A stretch of DNA of 15,120 bases from Chroococcidiopsidaceae cyanobacterium CP_BM_RX_35 (GCA_019242465.1 JAFAVL010000390.1:1-15120), one strand, 5' to 3'. Counted from the stretch's first letter, positions 1 to 7,359 are shown. Notes: generated by a model not told the origin, from the letters alone. A program made the numbers and translations.

Positions 1-1
1 A

Positions 2-88
2 AAGTGGTCACAAATAGACTTGAAGCCGGGCTATATTGATATAGTACGGGTGAAAAACGGGAACCCTAGTAGATATCCCTTACGCAGC
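2..88 (+). pseudogene. Tyrosine recombinase (phage integrase family) fragment
   Basis: Frame 2 reads without a stop from the window edge to about 106. The part up to 85 resembles the beta-hairpin of tyrosine recombinases: a W-x-Q-I-D-L-K-x-G start, then R-V-K-N-G-x-P-S and Y-P-L-R. In the family the lysine of this hairpin is an active-site residue. Only about 28 codons remain. The C-terminal box with the catalytic R-H-R-Y residues is absent, because Tn3 transposase sequence in another frame starts at about 90. The N-terminal part lies outside the window, so its state is unknown. The match is from memory of the family pattern and the fragment is short, so confidence is moderate. Confidence 0.62.
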
Positions 89-89
89 T

Positions 90-791
90 CGGATTTTACG
101 TTCGATTGAGGGGCATCGGAAGTTTGATATTAGTGCGGTTCCGCTAACCTGTATTAGCAAAAGCTGGTTGCGGTTGGTACTTAATTCCCAGGGAGAACTA
201 GACCGTCGCGCCTACACTTTCTGCGTTCTAGAGGGTTTCCGTCACGCCCCGTGCCGTCGCGATCTGTTCGTTTCTCCTAGTCTGTGCTGGAGCGACCCTC
301 GCGCTAAGCTTTTACAAGGCTTGGATGGGCTAGCTCGTTACCGAGTGAACATCGAACTCATTACCGCTAACTGGGATGATTTACTCAGAGTAGCAGGTTC
401 CTTAAAGTTGGGAACAGTCAGCGCTTCTGAGTTGATGCGGACTTTGCAGGGTGGGGGCAGTCCCTCAACTTTATCAAGAGCCATCGGTGAATTAGGGCGA
501 GTAGCAAAGACGCTTTACCTGCTAGCTTATGTTGATGATGAAGCCTACCTTCGCCGCATCTTAACCCAATTGAACCGTCGTGAGAGTCGTCATAGTTTAG
601 CCAGAGTCACTTTCTACGGACAACGAGGGGAAGTGCGTCAACGCTATCGGGAAGGACAAGAAGACCAACTCGGCGCTTTGGGTCTGCTGGTTAATGTGCT
701 GGTGCTGCGGTTTTCTATTCCATTGCTACACGCGGGCGTTAATAGATTCAATCTGCGTCCTCAAATCCTACCACTGGCTTTGACTCAATAG
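90..791 (+). pseudogene. tnpA: Tn3-family transposase remnant with catalytic core deleted
   Basis: The reading frame from about 90 to 707 matches two separate parts of Tn3-family TnpA, which is normally near 1000 residues. The first part (90 to about 318) has the central RRAYTFCVLE, RRDLFVSPS and DPRAKLLQG motifs. The second (about 325 to 707) has the C-terminal NWDDLLRVAGSLKLG, DDEAYLRRILTQLNR and REGQEDQLGALG motifs, the last carrying the catalytic glutamate. The roughly 350 residues normally between them, with both catalytic aspartates, are missing, and the join is in frame. Homology stops at about 707, where the family has LWNT. The usual C-terminal end is absent and an unrelated 27-residue tail runs to the stop at 789-791. 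A TTG at 168 could start translation, but homology begins upstream of it. No activity is expected. A terminal inverted repeat was not found. Confidence 0.85.
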
Positions 792-1734
792 TCAAATTCG
801 GTAGTCCTGCCAGTTTCTCGACCGGAGCAGGCTCGGCATCGGATGGTACAAAGATGGTTAAGCCTCCAGGTATACATTTCACATCAATGGGTGTCGTCCC
901 CACAATCTCCCCATCCAGAACCACTTTCTGTGGGGGAGTAGCACGGACAATCACCCTTCTGGCTCGGAAATAGCCAATGTCGTCCCGCTCAGCGGCAGCA
1001 CTCCTATTCAAGGCGGTACTTAGTAGGTGGTAAGCAGCCGCGAGTGCTCCCTTCCGACTCACTGGTGCTACTACAGTTATATCCAGTAAACCATCATCAG
1101 CAATCACTCCCGCTGGACCTTGAGCCAAAAGTGATGTGGGCGGGGCGGCATTTGCCACTGTCACAGCAGATACCGTTAGCGTAATCACTTTGTCAGCAGT
1201 TTCGATCTCGGCTTCAAAGCTTTCTAACTCTCGCCACTCTTGAATCCCAGCTAGCACATATGCCAACACCCCAAGGCGGTTTTTGGTTTCTCGGTCAGCT
1301 CGGTCTACCGTTTCTGCCTCAAACCCAACCCCAACTAGTACGACCATCGGCTGACCATTGCACCGAGCTGCGTCTACTGTTCGCGTCGTACCCTCCGAAA
1401 TTGCTTGGCAAGCGGCTTCAATTGTGTCTGGTAACCCTAAAGCCGCAGCAAAGGCATTGGCTGTGCCGCGAGAGATCACGCCCATGGGGATGTTTGTTCC
1501 TACTAGGGCAGCAGCAACGGCAGAAAGTGTCCCGTCACCACCAGATGCAATGATTGTTTGAGCGCCAGCGGCGATCGCCTCCGAGGCGATTTCGGCAGCA
1601 TCCACTTCTGGCGTTGTGAACCGGATCTCCAGGTCAATTGTGGGCTCCAACAGCGCTTGGATAGTTGTCAGGTCTTGCTCTGGGTCGTTTTGACCTGCAG
1701 CCGGATTGAAGATTAGATAGGCTGAACGGTTCAT
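748..1734 (-). CDS. YegS/DagK-like lipid kinase
   Basis: This 328-residue protein is a diacylglycerol-kinase-type lipid kinase (YegS/Rv2252/BmrU group), which uses ATP to phosphorylate the hydroxyl of a lipid such as diacylglycerol at the inner membrane face. Visible motifs are NPAAG at residues 10-14, the nucleotide-binding SGGDGT at 64-69, RGTANAF at 89-95, ADDGLLD at 212-218 and LDGE at 273-276, in the family's order and spacing. There is no signal peptide or membrane segment. The ATG at 1734 lies just before the first beta strand, so the start is convincing although no good ribosome binding site precedes it. The last 44 bases overlap, antiparallel, the non-homologous tail of the Tn3 remnant. 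The kinase itself looks intact. It is divergent from the pentapeptide gene across a 163-bp AT-rich gap. The exact lipid substrate cannot be read from sequence. Confidence 0.9.
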   Translation of the reverse strand: MNRSAYLIFNPAAGQNDPEQDLTTIQALLEPTIDLEIRFTTPEVDAAEIASEAIAAGAQTIIASGGDGTLSAVAAALVGTNIPMGVISRGTANAFAAALGLPDTIEAACQAISEGTTRTVDAARCNGQPMVVLVGVGFEAETVDRADRETKNRLGVLAYVLAGIQEWRELESFEAEIETADKVITLTVSAVTVANAAPPTSLLAQGPAGVIADDGLLDITVVAPVSRKGALAAAYHLLSTALNRSAAAERDDIGYFRARRVIVRATPPQKVVLDGEIVGTTPIDVKCIPGGLTIFVPSDAEPAPVEKLAGLPNLTIESKPVVGFEDAD

Positions 1735-1897
1735 AAGAAGCGTTGTTTTGTTGGGGGTGAAAGCTTTAAGAGTCGCGCAACTGAAGTTGTTCCCTGTTAT
1801 CTATAAAATGATCGTACTTGAAAATATTTTAATAATGTCTTAATATTTAAATACATTTCTTTACAAAGTCAGATTGACGTCTCAATCGCAAAAAAGC

Positions 1898-2341
1898 ATG
1901 GACGCCAATGATTTACTACAGCGCTATACAGCAGGGCAAAGGGAGTTTGTCAGGACTGAGCTAGGAGGTATAGACCTACGATGGGCGAACCTAAGACATA
2001 TCAACTTAGCTGGGGCAAAACTTGGGGAAGCACAATTGAGTCGAGCCAAACTGGCTAGGGCAAATCTTCAAGCAGCAGACTTGAGTAGAGCAAAGCTGAT
2101 TCGAGCAGAATTGGTGAATGCCAACTTGGCTGAGGCAAACTTGCACAAAGCCGATTTGTGGGGAGCAGATCTTTGGGGAGCGGATTTAAGACATGCTAAT
2201 CTGAGCGACTCCGATCTCAGCGAAGCGAATCTACAAAGGGCAAATTTAAGCGGTGCCAATCTCAGCGGTGCCAATCTTAAGATGGCAAACTTGAGGGAAG
2301 CTACTCTTGACGGTACAATTATGCCCGCTCAGGAAACTTAA
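1898..2341 (+). CDS. Pentapeptide-repeat protein
   Basis: The 147-residue product is almost entirely pentapeptide repeats of the A(D/N)Lxx type, from about residue 20 to 140, predicted to fold as a right-handed square beta-helix. Many cyanobacteria carry dozens of such proteins and most have no known role. Some family members elsewhere mimic DNA, such as the gyrase-protecting Qnr and MfpA proteins, but nothing here points to that. The N-terminal cap (MDANDLLQRYTAGQREF) is the common cyanobacterial form, which favours the ATG at 1898 over an in-frame TTG at 1874. No signal peptide or membrane segment is visible, so it is probably cytosolic. It stands alone, with 187 bp before the next gene. 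Confidence 0.85.
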   Translation: MDANDLLQRYTAGQREFVRTELGGIDLRWANLRHINLAGAKLGEAQLSRAKLARANLQAADLSRAKLIRAELVNANLAEANLHKADLWGADLWGADLRHANLSDSDLSEANLQRANLSGANLSGANLKMANLREATLDGTIMPAQET

Positions 2342-2343
2342 CA

Positions 2344-2374
2344 AGTCAACGGTACACCGTGCCCTGTGCATTGG
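2344..2374 (+). repeat. Partial copy of the AGTCAACGGTACACCG repeat
   Basis: The first 16 bases are identical to the reverse complement of 14235-14250, the right arm of the hairpin at 14205-14250. Similarity continues more loosely to about 2374. The second arm of the hairpin is missing, so this looks like a degenerate or half copy. It starts three bases after the pentapeptide stop codon. Confidence 0.55.
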
Positions 2375-2528
2375 GGTGAAAGCAACACTTCCGGAGTGAC
2401 GAGTGGAGACCAGAACAAGTCCGATGATCGCACTAAGGAAAATTTGATGATTCCACATGCTTAGACTCTCTTGGAAGTTCTGAAACAATATAGTAAACGC
2501 AATAGAAATTTAATAGGAACCTCAAGAT

Positions 2529-3392
2529 ATGAATGGCATAAAAATCTTAAACGGGAATGTTGAGGCGCTTACCTTTCTAATTGGGGTCATCTTGAGTGCC
2601 ATCATTAGCTTCGTTGGCTACAAGAGTGAATCCCTGTCACGCAGTGGTGTAGTAGGTGCAATGGTGACAGGCACACTCATCTTTGGATTTGGCGGGTGGG
2701 CAGCAGGACTGATGCTTCTGGCATTTTTTGCCTCATCGAGTGCATTGTCGCACTTCCGTGAAGCACAAAAGAGCGCTGTGGCAGAGGAGAAGTTCTCGAA
2801 GGGTGGAAAGCGCGATTTGAGTCAGGCATTAGCAAATGGTGGTATGGCAGCACTGCTCGCGGTTGTTTGGAGACTGTGGCCCTCAACCATTTGGTTTGCG
2901 GCGCTTGCTGGGGCGGTAGCTGCCGTCAATGCTGACACCTGGGCTACCGAACTCGGCGTACTTAACCCACACCCACCACGCTCAATTATCACTGGTCGGG
3001 TTGTCCCCGTAGGCACCTCTGGCGGAATTTCGCCACTCGGTACAGGTGCAGCGCTGGCTGGCGCGGCTTTCATTGGGTTGGTTGCCTGGCTCTTAGCGCA
3101 GTTACCTGGAGCCTGGCTCACCCCTGCCTACTCGCGTAGTCCTGCTATTATCCTGGTTGCGGCGATCGCTGGTCTTGTTAGTGCCCTCTTCGACAGCTTC
3201 CTGGGTGCGACGGTACAGCAAATCTACTACTGCGACCATTGCCAGAAAGATACAGAGCGTGTTGTCCATTCCTGTGGTACACAAACCCGTGCCCTGCGTG
3301 GCTGGAGCTGGATGGATAACGATGTCGTTAATTTTCTGGCATCAGTGGTTGGCGCGGCAGTGGGGGCAGCGCTCGTGGAGATAGTAGGGTAG
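2529..3392 (+). CDS. DUF92 integral membrane protein (VTE6-like)
   Basis: This 287-residue protein belongs to the DUF92/TIGR00297 family. The family includes plant VTE6, a phytyl-phosphate kinase that recycles chlorophyll-derived phytol into tocopherol precursors, and animal TMEM19. About six or seven membrane segments are visible, roughly at 13-30, 40-70, 103-117, 121-134, 168-192, 205-222 and 266-285. Conserved motifs are ADTWATELG at 135-143, the GTSGGIS loop at 162-168, FDSFLGA at 221-227, a CDHC pair at 235-238, CG at 249-250 and NDVVN at 264-268. The ATG at 2529 has GGAA nine bases upstream. It precedes the prohibitin gene by 24 bp, suggesting cotranscription. A role in phytol or prenyl-phosphate salvage is inferred from family membership only. 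Confidence 0.85.
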   Translation: MNGIKILNGNVEALTFLIGVILSAIISFVGYKSESLSRSGVVGAMVTGTLIFGFGGWAAGLMLLAFFASSSALSHFREAQKSAVAEEKFSKGGKRDLSQALANGGMAALLAVVWRLWPSTIWFAALAGAVAAVNADTWATELGVLNPHPPRSIITGRVVPVGTSGGISPLGTGAALAGAAFIGLVAWLLAQLPGAWLTPAYSRSPAIILVAAIAGLVSALFDSFLGATVQQIYYCDHCQKDTERVVHSCGTQTRALRGWSWMDNDVVNFLASVVGAAVGAALVEIVG

Positions 3393-3401
3393 GGTTGAAA
3401 T

Positions 3402-3408
3402 AAAGGAG
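3402..3408 (+). promoter_or_regulatory. Ribosome binding site for a TTG start
   Basis: An AAAGGAG core ends eight bases before the TTG at 3417. It decides the start of the prohibitin-like gene, because there is no in-frame ATG near the N-terminus. Confidence 0.7.
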
Positions 3409-3416
3409 ACAAAATC

Positions 3417-4271
3417 TTGAAGAGTGAGTCCTTACAAAATTGGCAATCAATCGTCGTAGGGGTGCTGGCGGCAATAGCCCTGATTGTCGGTCTCAACTCT
3501 TATGTCATCATCAACCCAGGTGAGGCAGGAGTAATCAGCATTTTGGGTAAAGCTAGGGATGGAGCTTTACAAGAAGGTATTCATCTCAAACCACCCCTGA
3601 TCTCGGTTGTAGACATCTACGATTTAACAGTGCAAAAATTTGAAGTCCCAGCGCAGAGTTCCACCAAGGATCTTCAAGACCTATCAGCTAGGTTTGCCAT
3701 CAACTTTCGTCTCGATCCGCTACAGGTAGTTGAGGTGAGAAGAAAGCAGGGAACGTTAGAAAATATTGTGTCAAAAATTATCGCACCCCAAACTCAGGAA
3801 TCCTTCAAAATTGCAGCTGCTAGAAGAACAGTTGAAGAGGCGATTACGAAAAGAGACGAACTGAAGCGGGACTTTGATACTGCCCTAGGCAATCGGTTAG
3901 ATAAATATGGAATCATCGTGCTGGATACCAGCGTTGTTGACCTCACTTTCTCCCCAGAGTTCGCTAGGGCAGTTGAAGAGAAACAAATTGCCGAACAGCG
4001 AGCCCAAAGGGCTGTTTATGTAGCGCAGGAAGCTCAGCAAGAAGCTCAGGCAGATATCAATCGTGCCCAAGGTAAGGCTGAAGCTCAAAGACTCCTGGCT
4101 GAAACTCTAAAAGCTCAAGGTGGACAACTAGTGTTACAGAAAGAGGCGATCGAAGCCTGGAGAAGTGGTGGGGCTCAGATGCCAAGAGTTCTCGTCACAG
4201 GCGAAAATGCGAATGGCAGTGTGCCATTTCTGTTCAACCTGGGTAACATGCAAGATGCGGGCGGGACTTAG
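3417..4271 (+). CDS. Prohibitin-type SPFH domain protein
   Basis: This 284-residue membrane-anchored protein is a bacterial prohibitin homologue. One N-terminal membrane segment (about 12-32) is followed by the SPFH/Band 7 domain (about 30-190), with the prohibitin-like YVIINPGEAGVI, GIHLKPP and RFAINFRLDP stretches. A charged, glutamine- and alanine-rich coiled coil (about 187-235) includes EEKQIAEQRAQRA, and the C-terminal tail is short. SPFH proteins assemble into large ring or cage oligomers on membranes and often associate with membrane proteases such as FtsH; no specific partner is encoded here. The TTG start is supported by the ribosome binding site at 3402-3408. The downstream ABC-F gene begins 12 bp after the stop, so the two are likely cotranscribed. 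Calling it a prohibitin rather than a flotillin or HflC rests on length and the N-terminal motifs. Confidence 0.88.
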   Translation: MKSESLQNWQSIVVGVLAAIALIVGLNSYVIINPGEAGVISILGKARDGALQEGIHLKPPLISVVDIYDLTVQKFEVPAQSSTKDLQDLSARFAINFRLDPLQVVEVRRKQGTLENIVSKIIAPQTQESFKIAAARRTVEEAITKRDELKRDFDTALGNRLDKYGIIVLDTSVVDLTFSPEFARAVEEKQIAEQRAQRAVYVAQEAQQEAQADINRAQGKAEAQRLLAETLKAQGGQLVLQKEAIEAWRSGGAQMPRVLVTGENANGSVPFLFNLGNMQDAGGT

Positions 4272-4283
4272 TAAGCTAGAATC

Positions 4284-6203
4284 ATGAGCATCTTTACTTT
4301 GCAATCAGTCAAGAAAGACTTCGGCATTAAGGAGATTCTGAAATCTGCGAACTTCAGTCTCGATATAACTGATAAAGTTGGGTTAATTGGCACCAATGGT
4401 TCTGGCAAATCAACACTACTGAAAATGATTGCTGGGCTAGAACCAATTGACGGAGGTCAATTCTTAGTCAACTCTGGCTCTCGAATTATATATTTACCTC
4501 AACAGCCAGATTTGGATGAAAACCGCACAGTTCTGGAGCAGGTTTTTGCAGATAGCGGTGAGCAGTTGGCTCTAGTGCGCGAGTACGAAGAACTTTCTGA
4601 TAAGTTAGCTCACGTTGTAGATGATAACTCAGGTCAGCTCATGTCGCGGCTATCTGCACTTACACAGCAACTAGATGCTAGTGGGGCTTGGGAATTGGAG
4701 ACAAATGCCAAAATTATCCTCACCCAGCTGGGTATCTCAGACTTCCATGCCCGCATCAGTAGTTTATCTGGTGGATATCGTAAGCGCATCGCTCTTGCCG
4801 CAGCTTTACTCTCAGAGCCAGATGTGTTGCTGATGGATGAGCCGACAAACCATTTGGATGCAATGTCTGTTGAATGGTTGCAAAGTTACCTGAATCGCTA
4901 TCGGGGTGCGCTGATGTTGGTAACCCACGATCGCTATTTTCTTGATCGCGTCACGAATCGGATTCTCGAAATTGACCGGGGCGATCTCTATACCTATGCG
5001 GGTAACTATTCCTACTATTTGGAGAAAAAAGCCCTTGCGGAAGGATCCGCTGTTAGTACTCAGCGTAAACACCAGGGCGTACTGCGTCGGGAGTTAGAAT
5101 GGCTCAAGCGAGGTCCTAAAGCCCGCAGCACAAAACAGAAAGCCCGGATTGATCGCATCCGTGCGATGCAGGCAACTGAATTTAAGCAGGTTCAAGGCAA
5201 AGTTGATATCTCCACTCTTGGACGTCGCATCGGTAAGAAGGTTATCGAATTAACAAACATCTCCAAAGCGTCTGGCGATCACACCCTGATCGCAGATTTC
5301 TCTTACGAATTCAGTCCTGAAGACCGTATCGGTATTATTGGCAGTAACGGTGCAGGCAAATCCACGCTATTAGATATCATCACAGGACGCGAACAGCCTG
5401 ATTCAGGCAGTGTGGAGATTGGCTCAACGATTCATATCGGATATTTTGACCAACATTCTGAAGCCTTACTTGCCGCTATGGATGAAAACCAGCGGGTGAT
5501 TGACTACATCAAAGAAGAAGGGGAATTTGTCAAAGTTGCGGATGGGACACAGATCAGCGCTTCCCAAATGCTGGAGCGATTCCTGTTTCCTGGCAACCAA
5601 CAGTATGCACCCATCTATAAGCTTTCCGGTGGTGAAAAACGTCGTCTGTTTCTGTTGCGCGTACTGATGAGTGCTCCAAACGTGCTGATCCTCGACGAAC
5701 CCACAAATGACTTAGATGTACAGACACTAGCAGTCTTGGAAGAATATCTAGAAGACTTCACAGGTTGTGTGATTGCGGTTGCTCACGATCGCTACTTTCT
5801 CGATCGGACTGTAGACAAAATCTTTGCCTTTGAGTCGGGAGGTAGATTGCGAGAGTATCCTGGCAACTACTCAGTCTATTTGGAATTCAAGCAGCAAGAA
5901 GCAGCAGCACTGTTTCAAGCTGAATTAAGCCCTCAGGAAGTTCGCCCCAAAGTCAGTGATCCATGTTCAAACAACAATAAGGCGCGTAAGCTTTCCTCTA
6001 AAGAAAAGCGCGAGTTTGAGACGCTTGAAGGCAAGATTACCGAGATGGAAGCCGAGAAAGCTGAGGTAGAGAAGGCGCTTTATTCTGCCGCACCAGGAGC
6101 CGTTACCCAAGTGCGGGAACTCTACGAGCAAGTGGAGAGGATACAGCAGGCAATCGAGACAGCAACTGAACGCTGGTTAGAACTTGCTGACATTGAGACT
6201 TGA
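4284..6203 (+). CDS. uup: ABC-F family ATPase, Uup type
   Basis: This 639-residue soluble protein has two ABC ATPase domains and no membrane segments, as in the ABC-F family of ribosome-associated translation factors. Domain 1 has Walker A GTNGSGKST (36-44), signature LSGGY (161-165) and Walker B LLMDEP (182-187). An arginine- and lysine-rich linker of the ABC-F kind spans about 250-300. Domain 2 has Walker A GSNGAGKST (353-361), LSGGE (448-452) and LILDEP (468-473). Both have the HDRYFLDR switch. The C-terminal 70 residues are a charged coiled coil (KLSSKEKREFETLE and on), as in Uup, where it binds DNA or RNA. Length fits Uup (about 635). All catalytic residues are present. The family ejects or remodels stalled ribosomes or acts on DNA structure; the precise role here is unknown. 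The gene closes the DUF92-prohibitin run. Confidence 0.88.
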   Translation: MSIFTLQSVKKDFGIKEILKSANFSLDITDKVGLIGTNGSGKSTLLKMIAGLEPIDGGQFLVNSGSRIIYLPQQPDLDENRTVLEQVFADSGEQLALVREYEELSDKLAHVVDDNSGQLMSRLSALTQQLDASGAWELETNAKIILTQLGISDFHARISSLSGGYRKRIALAAALLSEPDVLLMDEPTNHLDAMSVEWLQSYLNRYRGALMLVTHDRYFLDRVTNRILEIDRGDLYTYAGNYSYYLEKKALAEGSAVSTQRKHQGVLRRELEWLKRGPKARSTKQKARIDRIRAMQATEFKQVQGKVDISTLGRRIGKKVIELTNISKASGDHTLIADFSYEFSPEDRIGIIGSNGAGKSTLLDIITGREQPDSGSVEIGSTIHIGYFDQHSEALLAAMDENQRVIDYIKEEGEFVKVADGTQISASQMLERFLFPGNQQYAPIYKLSGGEKRRLFLLRVLMSAPNVLILDEPTNDLDVQTLAVLEEYLEDFTGCVIAVAHDRYFLDRTVDKIFAFESGGRLREYPGNYSVYLEFKQQEAAALFQAELSPQEVRPKVSDPCSNNNKARKLSSKEKREFETLEGKITEMEAEKAEVEKALYSAAPGAVTQVRELYEQVERIQQAIETATERWLELADIET

Positions 6204-6220
6204 CAAGGGATTGATGCACT

Positions 6221-6243
6221 CCCGTCGCCTAAAGGTAGACGGG
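6221..6243. repeat. Hairpin, possible IS200/IS605-type end or terminator
   Basis: CCCGTC and GACGGG form a perfect 6-bp stem, with a further CCT/AGG pairing inside. It sits 17 bp after the ABC-F stop codon and is not followed by a T-tract on the plus strand. Its shape recalls the subterminal hairpins of IS200/IS605 elements, but no transposase remains nearby. Confidence 0.4.
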
Positions 6244-6298
6244 ATTCTCAAAAAACTTCATTGGATAGGGCAGGGTTCAAGTACCGTCAAAGATTGAG

Positions 6299-6324
6299 AA
6301 GCCCCAAGCAACAGCTTGGGACTT
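6299..6324. repeat. Hairpin CCCAAGC-AACA-GCTTGGG
   Basis: A perfect 7-bp stem with a 4-base loop (6303-6320) can be extended by AAG/CTT across one mismatch. It lies about 55 bp after the hairpin at 6221-6243. The pair could be the two ends of an internally deleted IS200/IS605-like element, or simply a structured 3' untranslated region. Confidence 0.45.
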
Positions 6325-6411
6325 AAGGATATAAATGCCAGCTTTATATTGCAGCTAGCGGTTTTTTATATATGTGTGATTATAATCGCCGAATCATGCT
6401 TTCTAAAGCTA

Positions 6412-6425
6412 GGGGAGATCTCCCC
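6412..6425. repeat. 14-bp perfect palindrome
   Basis: GGGGAGATCTCCCC is self-complementary throughout. It could be a protein-binding site or a short hairpin at the 3' side of the minus-strand gene ending at 6571. No T-tract follows on either strand, so a terminator role is doubtful. Confidence 0.4.
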
Positions 6426-6570
6426 ATTTATAGACTTGAGCTGAGGGGGCATTTACCCAATTGACCAGCCCAATCATACAAACTGGAGGTAGTTAGCAGA
6501 ACAAAGGATACACCAACTCACTGGATAGTCCCCTTTGCTGCATCCTCAATAGGGTTCGTGCAATAGCAGT

Positions 6571-7359
6571 CTATTGTGCTGCTGTTAAGGATACACCCAC
6601 TTTTGTCAATTGCTTGCCGAGCTTTTGGATCGCCCCCTTAAAGCCGCGTGGTGCTTCAGATGCAACCTTAGTCGTTTCCTCACCTACGTGAGTTAAGGCT
6701 TTGGCAACTGTCTCAGGCTTGGCATTGCCACGCTTGAGGACTTGTTTCAATTCTTTCAAGCTGTTTGCAAGTTGCTGGAACTGCTCGTCGTCTGCTTTGT
6801 GCAGCAGACTGTACCAGATGTCGATAGAACCTACCGCTGCTTCAGCATTGAGCGAGGTAAGTTTTTCGCCTTCCACCTGCTCCAATAAAGTGTCAATTTG
6901 CTGATGATATTCTTGGTCTTCAGCCTTAGCGATCGAGGTGCCAGCTTTGCGGAGTTGTTTACCTAAGCGTTGCACGGTTTGCTTCAAGCCTTTTTCGGCG
7001 TCGTCAGAAAATTCAGTAGTTTGTTCACCAATATGGATCAGCTCCTCACTAATTTCGTGTCCAGTCGCTTTGCCGCTCTTGAGCATTTTTTGCAACTCTT
7101 TCAGTCCGCTTGCCAGTTCTTTCACTTCTGGCTCTTTAGACTTGTGGAGGAAACTGTACCATCGATCAATCAAGCTAAGGGTACTCTCAGTCTCAGTTGT
7201 GCTTATGTCACTTTCTAGGGCTTGGAGCAGTTCGTTAATTTCTTGGTTAACATCAAATTCAGTTTGAGAATTGCTTGCAACTGTCTGAGAAGAGTGGGTT
7301 TCAGTCTGAGCCTTTTCTTTAGCTTGGCTCTGCTTCTCTTGTTCTTTCTTGTTCACCAT
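6571..7359 (-). CDS. Duplicated-domain protein of unknown function
   Basis: I do not recognise a characterised family. The 262-residue product starts with a hydrophilic, lysine- and glutamine-rich tail (1-38), followed by two copies of one helical domain, at about 41-147 and 156-262. Shared landmarks are WYS-LHK (67 and 182), LKEL--LK (86 and 201), GE-TT (111 and 226) and LGKQL-K-G-S (132 and 247). All are offset by exactly 115 residues; from the tryptophan to the C-terminus about 35 of 81 aligned residues are identical without a gap. There is no signal peptide, membrane segment or cysteine. The second copy ends exactly at the C-terminus. The ATG at 7359 has GGAA eight bases upstream. The protein is acidic and basic in alternation, rich in amphipathic helix, and probably cytosolic. 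It lies downstream of the toxin-antitoxin pair on the same strand, across a 151-bp gap. Function is unknown. Confidence 0.8.
   Translation of the reverse strand: MVNKKEQEKQSQAKEKAQTETHSSQTVASNSQTEFDVNQEINELLQALESDISTTETESTLSLIDRWYSFLHKSKEPEVKELASGLKELQKMLKSGKATGHEISEELIHIGEQTTEFSDDAEKGLKQTVQRLGKQLRKAGTSIAKAEDQEYHQQIDTLLEQVEGEKLTSLNAEAAVGSIDIWYSLLHKADDEQFQQLANSLKELKQVLKRGNAKPETVAKALTHVGEETTKVASEAPRGFKGAIQKLGKQLTKVGVSLTAAQ

Larger units (their letters stand above)
6204..6570. other. Gene-free gap with several hairpins
   Basis: No convincing coding frame is seen in these 367 bases between the convergent ABC-F and duplicated-domain genes. The gap holds the hairpins at 6221-6243 and 6299-6324, a 14-bp palindrome at 6412-6425, a CAAAGG/CCTTTG inverted repeat (6502-6507 and 6532-6537), and CAATAG/CTATTG (6561-6566 and 6571-6576) at the stop codon of the minus-strand gene. 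No strong T-tract terminator stands out. Confidence 0.6.

Noticed and set aside
1260..1561. Plus-strand open frames inside the lipid kinase gene
   Set aside because: Antisense shadows of a gene with strong family motifs.
2068..2274. Minus-strand frame with regular LR-L/SA repeats
   Set aside because: The regularity is the antisense image of the pentapeptide repeats.
2471..2494. TTGGAA and TATAGT as a promoter for the DUF92 gene
   Set aside because: The spacing is 12 bp, too short for a sigma-70 promoter.
6504..6597. Direct repeat AAGGATACACC at 6504-6514 and 6587-6597
   Set aside because: Eleven bases, one copy inside the 3' end of a gene and the other 80 bp downstream; a duplicated gene end is possible but flanking similarity is too weak to support it.
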